Both the position numbers and the translations under genes were made by a program. A DNA stretch of 64,000 nucleotides from Bryobacter sp964387685 (lineage in GTDB: Bacteria > Acidobacteriota > Terriglobia > Bryobacterales > Bryobacteraceae), in assembly GCA_964387685.1 (NCBI GenBank), contig CAYLXK010000010.1:115828-179827 (forward strand). Reading direction: 5' to 3'. The notes beneath the pieces are model-generated. The model made no database searches. It was given only the letters and a program-made list of their open reading frames with translations, and was not told the DNA's origin. Within the stretch, counting starts at the first letter, position 1. Each line of letters opens with the position of its first letter. Of this stretch, positions 38,184 to 46,953 are shown one piece after another.

Positions 38184-39424
38184 GACTCGGGCTGGTCTCC
38201 GATGTGGGCGAGGCGCTAGGTAATTTGCGCGCACAAAAGGCGCGGACCTTCTTGACCGCCTTGGGCATCGTGTTCGGCGTGGGTTCGGTGATTGGCATGC
38301 TGTCGATTGGGGCCGGAGCGCGGGAGGAGTCCTTGCGCCTGATTGAGAAGCTAGGCGTGCGCAACATTCTGGTGGATTCCATTCCGGCCACGAGCGCCGA
38401 AGAATTGCAACAGCGCCGGCGGGCTTCGCAAGGATTAAATGAGCGGGACGTGCGGATTCTCGAGGCGAACCTGGAAGGCGTGGACGCTATTTCTCCCCGG
38501 CGTACCTTGCATCCCGCGCGCATGCTGCCCAAGCCCGCTGGGAGCATGCCGGCCATGCAGGGGGTGCGGCCCGCCTTCTCCACCATTCACGCGTTGAGCG
38601 TAGCCGAGGGGCGTTTGTTGATGCAGGAAGACGAGGACACCAGCGCGGCCGTTTGCATGTTGGGCCAGTCGGCAAAGATCAACCTGCTGGGCTTTGACCC
38701 GGCGGTGGGCAAGCGCATCAAGGTGAACGACACGTGGCTGGAAGTAGTCGGGGTGCTGGCCGAGCAGGTGGGCGACGGCGGGACGGGCGTAAAGATCCAG
38801 GACCGCAACAACACCATCTTTATTCCGCTCACCACCTTCCAGTACCGCTTCTGGGATTCGACGCGATTCTTAAAAGACGAACTCGACGGGGTAGACGTGC
38901 GCTTGCGCGACCACGTCGATAGCGTGCAGGCGGCCAAGGTCGTGACGGCGATTCTGGCTTCGACGCACCGGAACGTCGAGGATTATGTGGTGACGATTCC
39001 GGCGGCGCTGCTGGAGCAGCAGAAACGCACGCAGGCCATCTTTACCTACGTGATGGTGGCCATCGCCGCCATCTCGCTGATCGTGGGTGGCATCGGCATT
39101 ATGAACATCGTGCTGGCCACCGTGATGGAGCGGACGCGGGAGATCGGCATCCGGCGCGCGATCGGCGCGCGGCGTTCCGATATTGTGCGGCAGTTCTTGA
39201 TTGAGAGCGTGTTGATCTCCGTGGGCGGCGGCTTGCTGGGCATCGCCTTTGGCGTGGGCTTGAGTTGGATCATCGCGACCGTGGCGGAGTGGAATACGAT
39301 TGTGACCACGCTTTCGGTGGGGGTGGCCTTTGGCGTGTCCGTCTGCGTAGGCGTGTTATTCGGAATCTATCCGGCGATGAAGGCGGCTGAGATCGACCCG
39401 ATCGACGCGCTGCGTTATGAGTAA
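38180..39424 (+). CDS. FtsX/MacB-like ABC transporter permease
   Basis: This 414-residue protein is a permease with four membrane helices. The first helix follows NLRAQKARTFLTALGIVFGVGSVIGMLSIG, the classic MacB opening; a large periplasmic domain (about 60-270) comes next; the last three helices (FTYVMVAIAAISLIVGGIGIMNIVLAT onward, then ILISVGGGLLGIAFGVGLSW) contain the FtsX-domain ERTREIGIRRAIGAR loop that contacts the ATPase. No ATP-binding protein gene is present, although MacB itself carries one. The partner ATPase must be encoded elsewhere. It is the last gene of the operon. Confidence 0.9.
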   Translation: MRLGLVSDVGEALGNLRAQKARTFLTALGIVFGVGSVIGMLSIGAGAREESLRLIEKLGVRNILVDSIPATSAEELQQRRRASQGLNERDVRILEANLEGVDAISPRRTLHPARMLPKPAGSMPAMQGVRPAFSTIHALSVAEGRLLMQEDEDTSAAVCMLGQSAKINLLGFDPAVGKRIKVNDTWLEVVGVLAEQVGDGGTGVKIQDRNNTIFIPLTTFQYRFWDSTRFLKDELDGVDVRLRDHVDSVQAAKVVTAILASTHRNVEDYVVTIPAALLEQQKRTQAIFTYVMVAIAAISLIVGGIGIMNIVLATVMERTREIGIRRAIGARRSDIVRQFLIESVLISVGGGLLGIAFGVGLSWIIATVAEWNTIVTTLSVGVAFGVSVCVGVLFGIYPAMKAAEIDPIDALRYE

Positions 39425-39427
39425 GAG

Positions 39428-40036
39428 TTAGAGAGATTCCCAGGCCACCCGAAGGTCGATGCTGAGACCGGGTACGACGGGGTCGGCGGAGAGTTCCTTC
39501 AGCCCGGTCGAAGTTTCCGGGCTCGCGTTCGGACGATAAACGTGGACGGTCTCGAGATCGGCGTCGATCAGCCAGCCCAATTGGACTCCGTTGGCGATCC
39601 ACTGCTCCATCTTCTTCTTAGCGCGGGAGAGACGGTCGGAGGGAGAGAGAACTTCGACGATGAAGTCGGGGGCGAGGGGCAGAAACTTCTTCTTTTGGGA
39701 GGCGCTGAAGCCCGCAAGCGTTGCGTGGGAAACCCAGGCCGCATCCGGCGAAAGGGCGGACCCGTCGGCCAGGAAAAACTGCGCAGAAGAGCCGAATGCG
39801 CGGCCTTGGCGGGTCTTGGCGGAATAGACCGCCAACTGCGAAGCGATAGAGAGCGAGCGAAAATCGGATTCTGGACCGGCGGGAGGCACGATGATGATTT
39901 GTCCTTCGGCGGAGCGCTCCACCACGAGGTCGGGATTGTCCGCGCAAAAAGCGAAGTACGCTTCGTCGCTGAAAGGCTCGTCTCCCCCAAGGACGAAGGG
40001 GGTGGGACGATCGAGTTCCGGCAACAGGACCTGCAT
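39428..40036 (-). CDS. Uma2-family (DUF820) nuclease-fold protein
   Basis: This 202-residue protein has the DUF820/Uma2 layout with a PD-(D/E)xK-like core: SPDAAWV near 93, APDFIVEVLSPSD near 122 and a Lys-rich stretch KKKMEQWIANGVQLGWLIDA. Such proteins are numerous in cyanobacteria, acidobacteria and planctomycetes, usually as single genes; their role is unknown, though a restriction-like nuclease is suspected. It ends four bases from the permease and lies nine bases downstream of the VWA-like gene. Confidence 0.88.
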   Translation of the reverse strand: MQVLLPELDRPTPFVLGGDEPFSDEAYFAFCADNPDLVVERSAEGQIIIVPPAGPESDFRSLSIASQLAVYSAKTRQGRAFGSSAQFFLADGSALSPDAAWVSHATLAGFSASQKKKFLPLAPDFIVEVLSPSDRLSRAKKKMEQWIANGVQLGWLIDADLETVHVYRPNASPETSTGLKELSADPVVPGLSIDLRVAWESL

Positions 40037-40045
40037 AACTCTTCT

Positions 40046-41062
40046 TTAGGGTAGTTGATTTGACGGCGGGAAGCGGAAGCTCTTCCGCGCTGAAACTTCC
40101 AGCTTCGCTTTGGCCCCGTTGAGCCTGACTTCGATCTTGTGCGTACGCCCCTGGCGGTATTCGCCGTCCGCCACTTGGTAGCCGAGCGAGTAGCGCGAAG
40201 CGTAGGCGCTTAACACCTTTTCCAGGGCCCCGCCCAGGTCTTGGGAGTCGTTTACTTCCACCGATACTCCGCCGCTTTGCTTGGCGAGGTATTTGCCGCC
40301 GCCGCTGACGCTGAGTCCGAAGGCGGCGCCCAGGGGATTGATCACCGCCGCGGCCGACGCGTAGGTGGCCAACATGTCCACGGTGAGCGTGCTGAAACTG
40401 ATGTCGCGGTCCTCCAGGCCTTCGGCCATCCGCTTACGGTTCTTGGCCTCCATCATGTCGAGCGTATTCATGCCGTCGGAGACGTACACGAGGGCCACGT
40501 GCGATTGGGGCCGTTCGAGGGCGATCTCTCGCGCGCGCTCAATGGCCAATGTCATCGATTGCTCCCGCATAGCGCGTTCCTCCTTTTGCTCGGCCGTGGA
40601 TTTGGCGAAGGCCCCGCTGACGGCCTTGGCCAGCGCGGAGGCGCTCTCGGCGCGGTCTTTGGTTAAAGGCGAGACGAGTTCCGGCTTGCCGACGAACCAA
40701 TCCGTCGCGGCGAACACCGCTACCTCGTCTTCGGCAGCCAGCCGGCCCAGGGCCTGGGCGAAGGACTGTTGCGCGGCCTCTTGGGACAATTGGCGCCGCG
40801 CGCCTTCGGCGGCGAGATTGAAGTAAACCAGGAGCGCCAGCGGGCGGCGGTCTTCGCCCTCGTGGCGGAAGTAAGTGAGCTTTTTCTCCTTTCCGTCGAT
40901 GAAGAGGCGGAAGTTGTCCGCGCTTAAATCGCGGACGGGTTGGCGGGTTTCGGCGTCCCGGACCATCGCGTTTACGGTGACGACACGGGTTTCGACGCGG
41001 AAAGAAGGGTCTTCCTGGCCCATCAACAGGGAGGCGGCCAGGAGGAGGGAAGTAGTTTTCAT
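40046..41062 (-). CDS. VWFA-related acidobacterial exported protein
   Basis: This 338-residue protein begins with a short signal peptide (MKTTSLLLAASLLMGQ) and belongs to the secreted 'VWFA-related' type of acidobacteria: FRVETRVVTVNAMVRD, then LSADNFRLFIDGKEKKLTYF, then a Rossmann-like VWA domain (RRPLALLVYFNLAAEG; FAATDWFVGKPELVSPLT; HVALVYVSDGMNTLDMME). The metal-ion site DxSxS that normally opens the VWA domain is missing: VYFNLAAEG stands in its place. The C-terminus carries a beta-rich tail. The function is unknown; protein-protein binding outside the cell is a fair guess. Confidence 0.8.
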   Translation of the reverse strand: MKTTSLLLAASLLMGQEDPSFRVETRVVTVNAMVRDAETRQPVRDLSADNFRLFIDGKEKKLTYFRHEGEDRRPLALLVYFNLAAEGARRQLSQEAAQQSFAQALGRLAAEDEVAVFAATDWFVGKPELVSPLTKDRAESASALAKAVSGAFAKSTAEQKEERAMREQSMTLAIERAREIALERPQSHVALVYVSDGMNTLDMMEAKNRKRMAEGLEDRDISFSTLTVDMLATYASAAAVINPLGAAFGLSVSGGGKYLAKQSGGVSVEVNDSQDLGGALEKVLSAYASRYSLGYQVADGEYRQGRTHKIEVRLNGAKAKLEVSARKSFRFPPSNQLP

Positions 41063-41212
41063 GCACCCAGACTACGGGCCGAGGGCCGAATTCCGATTGA
41101 CCGTACGCGCCCTCGAATTGACTCCGGGCGTCAGTTTCCGTTGGCGCCGGAAGTCAATCCGAAGGCGTGCCCCGTCAGTGGCAAAACCCCTCACCCGCCG
41201 CAGACTTGAGGC

Positions 41213-41959
41213 ATGAAACAACCACTCCTCAAGACCGCGGCGGGTCTCGCCCTTCTGGCCTCGCCGCTGCTGATTCAAATTCCTTTCACCCTGCTCACCA
41301 TCAACTTTGGGTACCCGGACATCCTGCGCGAAGTGCCTGCGCAGGTGCTGACGCAGTTCGCCGCCGGGGGCGATGCGCTCGTTTGGACCTGGTATGCATA
41401 TGGCTTGGCCGTCCTGCCCTTGCTGCTGGCGATTGCGTTGTTGCCGGGCGTTGTGGAATCGCCCCGGCCCAAGTTGCTCGAGGCGGCTACGCGCATCGGC
41501 ATCGCCTCGGCCCTGGTGCAGATGATCGGCTTGTGGCGCTGGGTCTTCCTGGTGCCGCAACTGGCCGGCAGCTACGGGCGCGCTGGGAGCGACGCGGAAC
41601 GGCAAACCATAGTCGCTATCTTCGACGCGCAGCATCGGCTCTTCGGCGTGCTCCTGGGAGAGCACCTGGGCCAGACACTCCTGGCGCTCTGGACCTTGGG
41701 CGTGGTGGCCAGCGTTCCGGCCCGGGGCTGGCACAAGGCCGTTGGTATCGCCTCGGCGGCACTATTCCTGATCGGCGGCGGCGAGAGCCTTTCGACCGTT
41801 TTTCCGGCGCTGGCTTTCTTGGGACCGCTGCCGATGTTTGCTTTCCTGGGCTGGTCCCTGTGGTGCAGCCTACTCGGCTGGCGCCTGCTGCGAGCGGAAG
41901 CCCTGCGGCGTGAGCCCGGTCCACTTGCGGAAGCTGCGATGGAACGCGCTGGGCTCTGA
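41213..41959 (+). CDS. DUF4386-type membrane protein
   Basis: This 248-residue protein has about six membrane helices and the general look of DUF4386 proteins: AGLALLASPLLIQIPFTLL at the start, and RIGIASALVQMIGLWRWVFLVPQLA in the middle. A soluble loop (QHRLFGVLLGEHLGQ) separates the halves. No function is known. The last 90 bases overlap the 3' end of the AraC-type regulator on the other strand, so the two messages share a complementary stretch. The gene is divergent from the VWA-like gene across 150 bases. Confidence 0.7.
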   Translation: MKQPLLKTAAGLALLASPLLIQIPFTLLTINFGYPDILREVPAQVLTQFAAGGDALVWTWYAYGLAVLPLLLAIALLPGVVESPRPKLLEAATRIGIASALVQMIGLWRWVFLVPQLAGSYGRAGSDAERQTIVAIFDAQHRLFGVLLGEHLGQTLLALWTLGVVASVPARGWHKAVGIASAALFLIGGGESLSTVFPALAFLGPLPMFAFLGWSLWCSLLGWRLLRAEALRREPGPLAEAAMERAGL

Positions 41960-42889
41960 GAAGCCGAGCAGGAAGGCGATGTCGCCGATGGAATGGCGGG
42001 GCTCGCGCAGATAGCTCTCCGCAAGCTCCTGACGGAGGGTGTCCAAAACCTCGCGAAAAGTAGTGCCCGCGCCTTGCAGCTCCCGCTGCAGGGCGCGCGC
42101 GCTTTTGTGCAAAGCCAGGGCCACTCCCTCCAGCGTGGGCGTGTCGCCGCGCAGGTGCTTGCCCATCTCGGCGCGCACTTGTTGGATCAGGCCGCCGCTG
42201 CTCTCGTGTAAACGCTGCTCGATTTGGGCCTCAAAGTTCTCGAGCAGGGCCGGGTTTGCGTGCACCACCGGCCAGGACAGCGCTTCGGCCTCGAAGGCGA
42301 GATAGTTGCTCTCGGCATGAAAACGCGGCCGGCGGCCAAAGATGCGCTCGTGCTCGCGGGCGGAGGCGGGGGGAGGATAGCTGCTGGCTACCTCGAGCAG
42401 CGGCAGCGCTTGTCCCGTCAGGCTGCGGGCAATGGCCAGCGCCGCGCTGAGCGAAGACTCCGCGGGCTGGCGCGAATGGAGCAGGAAATTGCCCGGCAGG
42501 TCGACGATGCGCATCTCGAGAATGGCCTTGGCGCCTTGGCGCCGGCAGTCGATCACGGTGGCATCGCTTTTCAGATTCCAGTAACGCGCCATGCGCTCCA
42601 GGGCCGCGCCCAACGTGGAGGAACTCATCATCGCAAAGCCCAGCAGGCCCAGCATCGAGACGTGCACGGACTCCCCTAAATGCAGGCCCAGGTCCGCATC
42701 GCCAGTTGCGGCTTCGGCTAGTTGCCAGGCGCGTTCGGCCACAGCCCCGGGCAGCAGATCGTCGGGCGCTTGCAGTTGCTCCCGCGTCAAGCCACAGTGC
42801 CGGCACAGCGAGTCTAGGTCGGCGCCGCGCGAGGCGGCATAGTAAAAGAGGTCGCGTACAAAGGCGGCGCTGAATTGGGCGTTCTTCAT
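41870..42889 (-). CDS. AraC-family transcriptional regulator
   Basis: This 339-residue regulator has the long N-terminal arabinose-binding-like domain of the OruR/ArgR subgroup (DLYYAASRGADLDSLCRHCGL; LGLHLGESVHVSMLGLLGFAM), then a C-terminal AraC DNA-binding domain with two helix-turn-helices (VALALHKSARALQRELQGAG; SIGDIAFLLGFSEPSAFHRSF, ending WTGLTPQGFR). Regulators of this type respond to small molecules. It lies four bases upstream of the DUF4386 overlap and follows the alpha/beta hydrolase by four bases on the same strand, so hydrolase and regulator may form one unit. Confidence 0.92.
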   Translation of the reverse strand: MKNAQFSAAFVRDLFYYAASRGADLDSLCRHCGLTREQLQAPDDLLPGAVAERAWQLAEAATGDADLGLHLGESVHVSMLGLLGFAMMSSSTLGAALERMARYWNLKSDATVIDCRRQGAKAILEMRIVDLPGNFLLHSRQPAESSLSAALAIARSLTGQALPLLEVASSYPPPASAREHERIFGRRPRFHAESNYLAFEAEALSWPVVHANPALLENFEAQIEQRLHESSGGLIQQVRAEMGKHLRGDTPTLEGVALALHKSARALQRELQGAGTTFREVLDTLRQELAESYLREPRHSIGDIAFLLGFSEPSAFHRSFRKWTGLTPQGFRSQQAPAE

Positions 42890-42893
42890 GGGA

Positions 42894-44708
42894 TCAACGG
42901 CGTTCGAAGTCGGCCAACACCTGGGCGAAGGGCTGCTCGAAAGGGCGCAGATAGTAGCCCTCGCCCGCGGCCTTGAGGATGTTTTCGTTCCAGTCGGTGG
43001 GGTCCACCCAGAAGGTACGCGCGGGGCGCAGGCGGGGCAGGTCGGTAGAGCGCAAAATGCCGGGGATCAGGGCCTCATGCAGATTCTTATGCAAAGGCCC
43101 TTCGAGTGCTAGCGCCAGCGAAGCGGGCGTGCGCTCCAGCCACAAGCCCGCGACACGAGGCTCCTCCCGCACCGCCAAGAGCGCCGGGATGCCCGCGTGC
43201 CCCCAGGCGTGAACGTAAACCTTGTCGTGCCGCGCGAGTTCCTGGCGGATCACGGCGAGCAAGTCGGCGGCCCTCATTAGAGGCAAATTCCAGCCCACCA
43301 GCCAAGCGCGGGTATGCGTGATCCAATCGCCGCTCAGCCGGGTTTGGCTTTCCGCTGGGAGTGGATAGCCGGGCAAACGCACCAGGATGACCTTGCGCCC
43401 ATGGGCCGCCAGTTCACGGGCTCGCCCCGCGGAGGCCCGGTCGGCTTCCGGCACCAGGTAGACCTCTCTTGCCTCGCTTGGACCGATCGTCAAGGTGGTG
43501 CTCAGGCCGCTCGGCCGCGGCAACGCGAGCGAGACCTTCGGTTCCGGCCACGACTTTTCCAGCACTTGCCAGAGATCTTTGCCCGGCGCCTGTCCCTGCG
43601 GGAAGGCCCATAGCTTGGCTTCCGGCAGTTCCGGGACTTCCACTTCCTTGGGATCGCCTTGGCCTCCCTTCAGATGGCGGATCATCCATTCATAAATGGC
43701 CTCTCGCACCAGCAGCGGCGTACCATGCCCGCCGGGGCCTACCACCCACTTCACCTTGTCTTGCGCGCCCAGCGTTTCGTAGAAATTGCGGGCTTGCTCA
43801 TAGACGACTTTCGCCCCTGCGGGGGTGAAGAAGTCCTGCTCGGTCGAGGAAATCAACCAGGGCTTAGGCGCAAAGAGCGAGACGTAATCGGCCTGGTCGA
43901 GGCCTTCGGCCAGAAAGCCGGGGAAAGACTGCTCGCTGTCGCCGGTCGGCCCCGTGATCAGGTATTCGAAGGAATTCATGTAGCAGGCGGGCGCGGCCAC
44001 CTTGACGCGCGGGTCCAAGGCGGCGATGTAAGTCGTCTGCGTACCCCCGCCGGAGCAGCCCGCCGCGCCGATGCGCTCAGGGTCCACTTCGGGCCGTGAG
44101 ACCAGCAGATCGAGAGCGCGCCGCGAATCGTGCACGAAATAGCGCGCTATCGTATGGCCCAAAAGGATCGACTGCGCCCCGGCCATGAAGTGCTGCTCCG
44201 TCGCGCCCCCGATCAGGGAGCGCCCGAGCCGGGCGTCGAAAGCCTGTTGCCGCTCTCCCTGGCCGATGGGATCGTAGGCCAGGCAGACAAAGCCTTTAAC
44301 GGCCAGTTGCGAACAGATCTTCTGCCCGGCCAGTTTCCCTTCGCTCCAATGGCCTAGCGAATAGAGCACGGCCGGATGGCGGCCGGGAGCTTTGGGCACG
44401 TAGAGATTCGCGCTGACGAGCAGGCCCGGTAGAGATTCAAAGTGCAGCAGTTCAATGCGGTAAGGGCCTCGATCCAGCGTGGCGCTGCTCTGGGCGTTCA
44501 ACGGGCCCTGGTACTTCGGCAATCCTCCGATCAAGCGAAGTACTTTCTCGCGCACTTCGGACTGCCGCTGCCGCGCCTCCTCGGGCGTCTTGACCTTGGC
44601 GATCGCCTCCCCCCGCACGGCCAGGTGGCGCTTGGCTTCGGCATGTATCGCTTCGAGAAGCGGGTCCGTCTGGGCTAAGAGGAGCAGGGAGAACAGCGGC
44701 GCAAGCAT
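42894..44708 (-). CDS. Exported alpha/beta hydrolase (acetylxylan esterase-like)
   Basis: This 604-residue protein has a signal peptide (LAPLFSLLLLAQ) and an alpha/beta-hydrolase fold. The nucleophile elbow is GCSGGGTQT near residue 225; an oxyanion region HPAVLYSLGHWSEGK near 115 and a catalytic His probably in GPGGHGTPLLV near 345 complete the picture. SRRALDLLVSRPEVDPERIG is typical of the acetylxylan esterase/dienelactone hydrolase relatives. The C-terminal 230 residues form a second, unassigned domain. A secreted esterase acting on acylated sugars is likely but unproven. It is co-directional with the AraC regulator. Confidence 0.85.
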   Translation of the reverse strand: MLAPLFSLLLLAQTDPLLEAIHAEAKRHLAVRGEAIAKVKTPEEARQRQSEVREKVLRLIGGLPKYQGPLNAQSSATLDRGPYRIELLHFESLPGLLVSANLYVPKAPGRHPAVLYSLGHWSEGKLAGQKICSQLAVKGFVCLAYDPIGQGERQQAFDARLGRSLIGGATEQHFMAGAQSILLGHTIARYFVHDSRRALDLLVSRPEVDPERIGAAGCSGGGTQTTYIAALDPRVKVAAPACYMNSFEYLITGPTGDSEQSFPGFLAEGLDQADYVSLFAPKPWLISSTEQDFFTPAGAKVVYEQARNFYETLGAQDKVKWVVGPGGHGTPLLVREAIYEWMIRHLKGGQGDPKEVEVPELPEAKLWAFPQGQAPGKDLWQVLEKSWPEPKVSLALPRPSGLSTTLTIGPSEAREVYLVPEADRASAGRARELAAHGRKVILVRLPGYPLPAESQTRLSGDWITHTRAWLVGWNLPLMRAADLLAVIRQELARHDKVYVHAWGHAGIPALLAVREEPRVAGLWLERTPASLALALEGPLHKNLHEALIPGILRSTDLPRLRPARTFWVDPTDWNENILKAAGEGYYLRPFEQPFAQVLADFERR

Positions 44709-44736
44709 CCCTCGCAGCTTAACGGATTTGGGAGCT

Positions 44737-45273
44737 TCAGTCGCAATACGGAATTTTCAGCACGTCGCAGCGGTAAATCTCGGTCCCCAGCGTCATCGAC
44801 AGCACGCCGAATACCAGGAGCAACAGCGCCGCCATCGCCCCATTGGAATAGTAGAACCTGCGCTTCCCGTCCACCCCCACCAACACCGTCGGTAGCAGCG
44901 CGCACGCTGCGCCGGCGGGCAGGAGTAACAGCACGAAGGCGAGCAGAATATATTCTTGCGGGCTGGTATGCGGCCCCGGACGGATCCAGGAGAAGAAAGG
45001 GTCTATCTGGTTGGCCACAATGGCGTTGCAAAGCAAGAAAGGGAGTAAGGAAGCCGCCCCGAGCAGGGCCGCCGCGCGGGGATGCTCCCGCAGCAGCAAA
45101 GGCAGGCCCTGCAGGGCTAGGCCCGCACCGGCCATCGCGAAGCTCCAACGCTCGAGCGGGGCTTCGATCTGAGCCAGCTCGGCCCACAGCGCACGACCCC
45201 AATCCTGGCGCTCGTGCGACAGCCCACGGAGGGCGAAGCTGAGCAAGCGGGCGGGCAGGTCCAGCCGCGTCAT
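44737..45273 (-). CDS. Membrane protein paired with a PadR regulator
   Basis: This 178-residue protein has an N-terminal soluble segment with the signature DWGRALWAELAQIEAPLERWSFAMAG, found in proteins next to PadR regulators in several phyla, then four membrane helices (GAASLLPFLLCNAIVA; ILLAFVLLLLPAGAACALL; ALLLLVFGVLSMTLGT). It has no known activity; such proteins may sense envelope state. Its ATG overlaps the stop of the PadR gene by four bases, so the two are translated together and controlled by the PadR operator. Confidence 0.8.
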   Translation of the reverse strand: MTRLDLPARLLSFALRGLSHERQDWGRALWAELAQIEAPLERWSFAMAGAGLALQGLPLLLREHPRAAALLGAASLLPFLLCNAIVANQIDPFFSWIRPGPHTSPQEYILLAFVLLLLPAGAACALLPTVLVGVDGKRRFYYSNGAMAALLLLVFGVLSMTLGTEIYRCDVLKIPYCD

Positions 45274-45587
45274 TGCGCTTCTCCCGTTTGCAGGCGCAGG
45301 CCGAGAGGGGCCGCGGGCTCTGCTTCGAGGGCCTGAGCCTCGAGCAGCCCGGTCTTTGTCAGCCGGTAGAGATGGCGCGGCGGTCGGCCTGTTGCAGTAT
45401 CAACGGTCTCCCAACTGGTCTCCAGCCAGCCTCGCTCGGCCAGCCGAATCAGAATCGGATACAGGGTCCCCGCCTTAAGCCCGGTCCGTTGGCACAGCTC
45501 GTAGCCATGACGCCACGATGCGGGCTGCTCGGTCAGCAAAACGAGTACAGACTTCGTTTGGGGCGAAGGGGGACGATGGCGCTGCAT
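45270..45587 (-). CDS. PadR-family transcriptional regulator
   Basis: This 105-residue protein is a winged-helix PadR-like repressor: KSVLVLLTEQPASWRHGYELCQRTGLKAGTLYPILIRLAERGWLE matches the PadR core, with the recognition helix TLYPILIRL. It lacks the long C-terminal helix of classical PadR, as in the short group (PadR-s1). The ATG lies only two bases from a perfect palindrome, which gives autoregulation, and no Shine-Dalgarno is present. It forms an operon with the following membrane protein gene. Confidence 0.93.
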   Translation of the reverse strand: MQRHRPPSPQTKSVLVLLTEQPASWRHGYELCQRTGLKAGTLYPILIRLAERGWLETSWETVDTATGRPPRHLYRLTKTGLLEAQALEAEPAAPLGLRLQTGEAQ

Positions 45588-45589
45588 GT

Positions 45590-45615
45590 CTTAAGTCTAT
45601 ATAGATAGACTTAAG
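45590..45615 (-). promoter_or_regulatory. PadR operator and leaderless promoter
   Basis: CTTAAGTCTAT (45590-45600) and ATAGACTTAAG (45605-45615) form a perfect 11-base inverted repeat around ATAG. On the minus strand, a -35-like TTGACT (45617-45622) and a -10-like TAGACT (45594-45599) lie 17 bases apart, and the -10 element sits in the palindrome. Transcription would begin at or beside the A of the PadR ATG (45587), so the mRNA would be leaderless. A bound PadR dimer would block the promoter. Confidence 0.7.
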
Positions 45616-45638
45616 AAGTCAAACAATTTTCCAACTGC

Positions 45639-46817
45639 TTAAGCCCCTCCCGGCCGAGCGAGTTGGGCGCTGCCGACAGGCGTGGCATCCAGCAGCCGTT
45701 CAAAGATTTCAGGAATCTCAAACACCGCGCGGTTCTGCATGCGGCGGGCGTTGCCCTGGTAGCGAGCCAGCACTCCGGGCTCCAGCAGCCGGCGCACCGC
45801 CTGGTCCACCAGTCCAAAGTGCTTTTCCACCATACCCACTTCGTGCTCCAGCACCCAATCGGTGTTGTAGCGTTCTTGCGGCAGGGTGAGCGCGTTCTTG
45901 GTCACGATCACTGGCAAGCCCATATGGATGGCCTCCGAGATCGACCCTGGCCCAGGCTTGCCAATAAAGAAGTCAGCCAGCTTCATGTAGTAGGGCACTT
46001 CTTTGGTGAAGCCTTCGATGAACCGCGGCAGGCGAGATGTTTTCTCGGCGAGGCGTGCCCGCAGCTTCTCGTTCTTGCCGCAAATAAAAATCAACTGCAG
46101 GTCCAGGCCGCTGTCTTCCAACTTCTCGGCGATGTCCTCCATCACGGGCGAGCCGAAGCCGCCAAACATCAGCAAGCCCGTGGGCTTAGCGGGATCCAGC
46201 CCCAGTTTGACGCGTTCGGCCCGCACGTCGATGTTGAGCGGCTCATAGAACCGCGGGTGCAAGATCATACCGCTGGTGCGGTACACCTGGCCGTTGCGAT
46301 ATCCCGTGGCCCGGGCCTGCTCTTCGGCCTTGGCGCTGCCGCAAATGAAGGTTTGCCGCTGCCGCGGTTCAATCCAAAAATGAGGCGGGTAATCGGCGAT
46401 GTCCGTGAGAACGGTCACCATCTTCGGCGGCCGGGGCAGGGAATGAACGGCGGCGTGAATCGAGCGGTTGAAGTTCGGGATGAGCGAAACTACCAGATCG
46501 GGAATGGGGCCCTGTTGCCAGTACTGTTTTAAGTACCGGACCTGCTGGGCATGGTAGAGCCGAATCAATCCCTGCAGGCCTTGCAAGAGCGGTCCTGAGC
46601 CAAGGGTCCAGCCTTTGCGCAAAACGTGATTGTAGATGTCTTCTGTTTTGATATTGAAAACACGGCGAAAAACGTCAAAGTCGCTCAGCAGTTCCTGTAC
46701 CTGCACCAGACGAATGTTCCAGTCCGGGTAGGCCTTTAAACAGGATTCGCTAAGCGCAGTGGCAGCGGCGCGGTGCCCGCCTCCTGCGTCAAAGAACAGG
46801 AAGTCCAGATTCGGCAT
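45639..46817 (-). CDS. MGDG synthase-like glycosyltransferase (GT28)
   Basis: This 392-residue protein is a GT-B glycosyltransferase of the monogalactosyldiacylglycerol synthase/MurG type. An N-terminal acceptor domain opens with FFDAGGGHRAAATALS (the GGGH motif), and the C-terminal nucleotide-sugar domain carries GLLMFGGFGSPVMEDI and FIGKPGPGSISEAIHMGLPVI, where the Pro-Gly and Glu contact the UDP-sugar. These enzymes add a sugar to a lipid such as diacylglycerol. It is divergent from the PHP gene by 136 bases and close to a PAP2 phosphatase, which fits lipid metabolism. Confidence 0.88.
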   Translation of the reverse strand: MPNLDFLFFDAGGGHRAAATALSESCLKAYPDWNIRLVQVQELLSDFDVFRRVFNIKTEDIYNHVLRKGWTLGSGPLLQGLQGLIRLYHAQQVRYLKQYWQQGPIPDLVVSLIPNFNRSIHAAVHSLPRPPKMVTVLTDIADYPPHFWIEPRQRQTFICGSAKAEEQARATGYRNGQVYRTSGMILHPRFYEPLNIDVRAERVKLGLDPAKPTGLLMFGGFGSPVMEDIAEKLEDSGLDLQLIFICGKNEKLRARLAEKTSRLPRFIEGFTKEVPYYMKLADFFIGKPGPGSISEAIHMGLPVIVTKNALTLPQERYNTDWVLEHEVGMVEKHFGLVDQAVRRLLEPGVLARYQGNARRMQNRAVFEIPEIFERLLDATPVGSAQLARPGGA

Positions 46818-46953
46818 CTCGAAACCTCATCGTAAGCGTATCCAACCCCTCGCCACAAGTACGGGCCAAGTAAAGTACTGAAAAACAAAATAGTTCACGA
46901 ATGTTTCTTCTGGCCGTCATGGGATTGACATATCAAAGCGAGATATATGGGTC

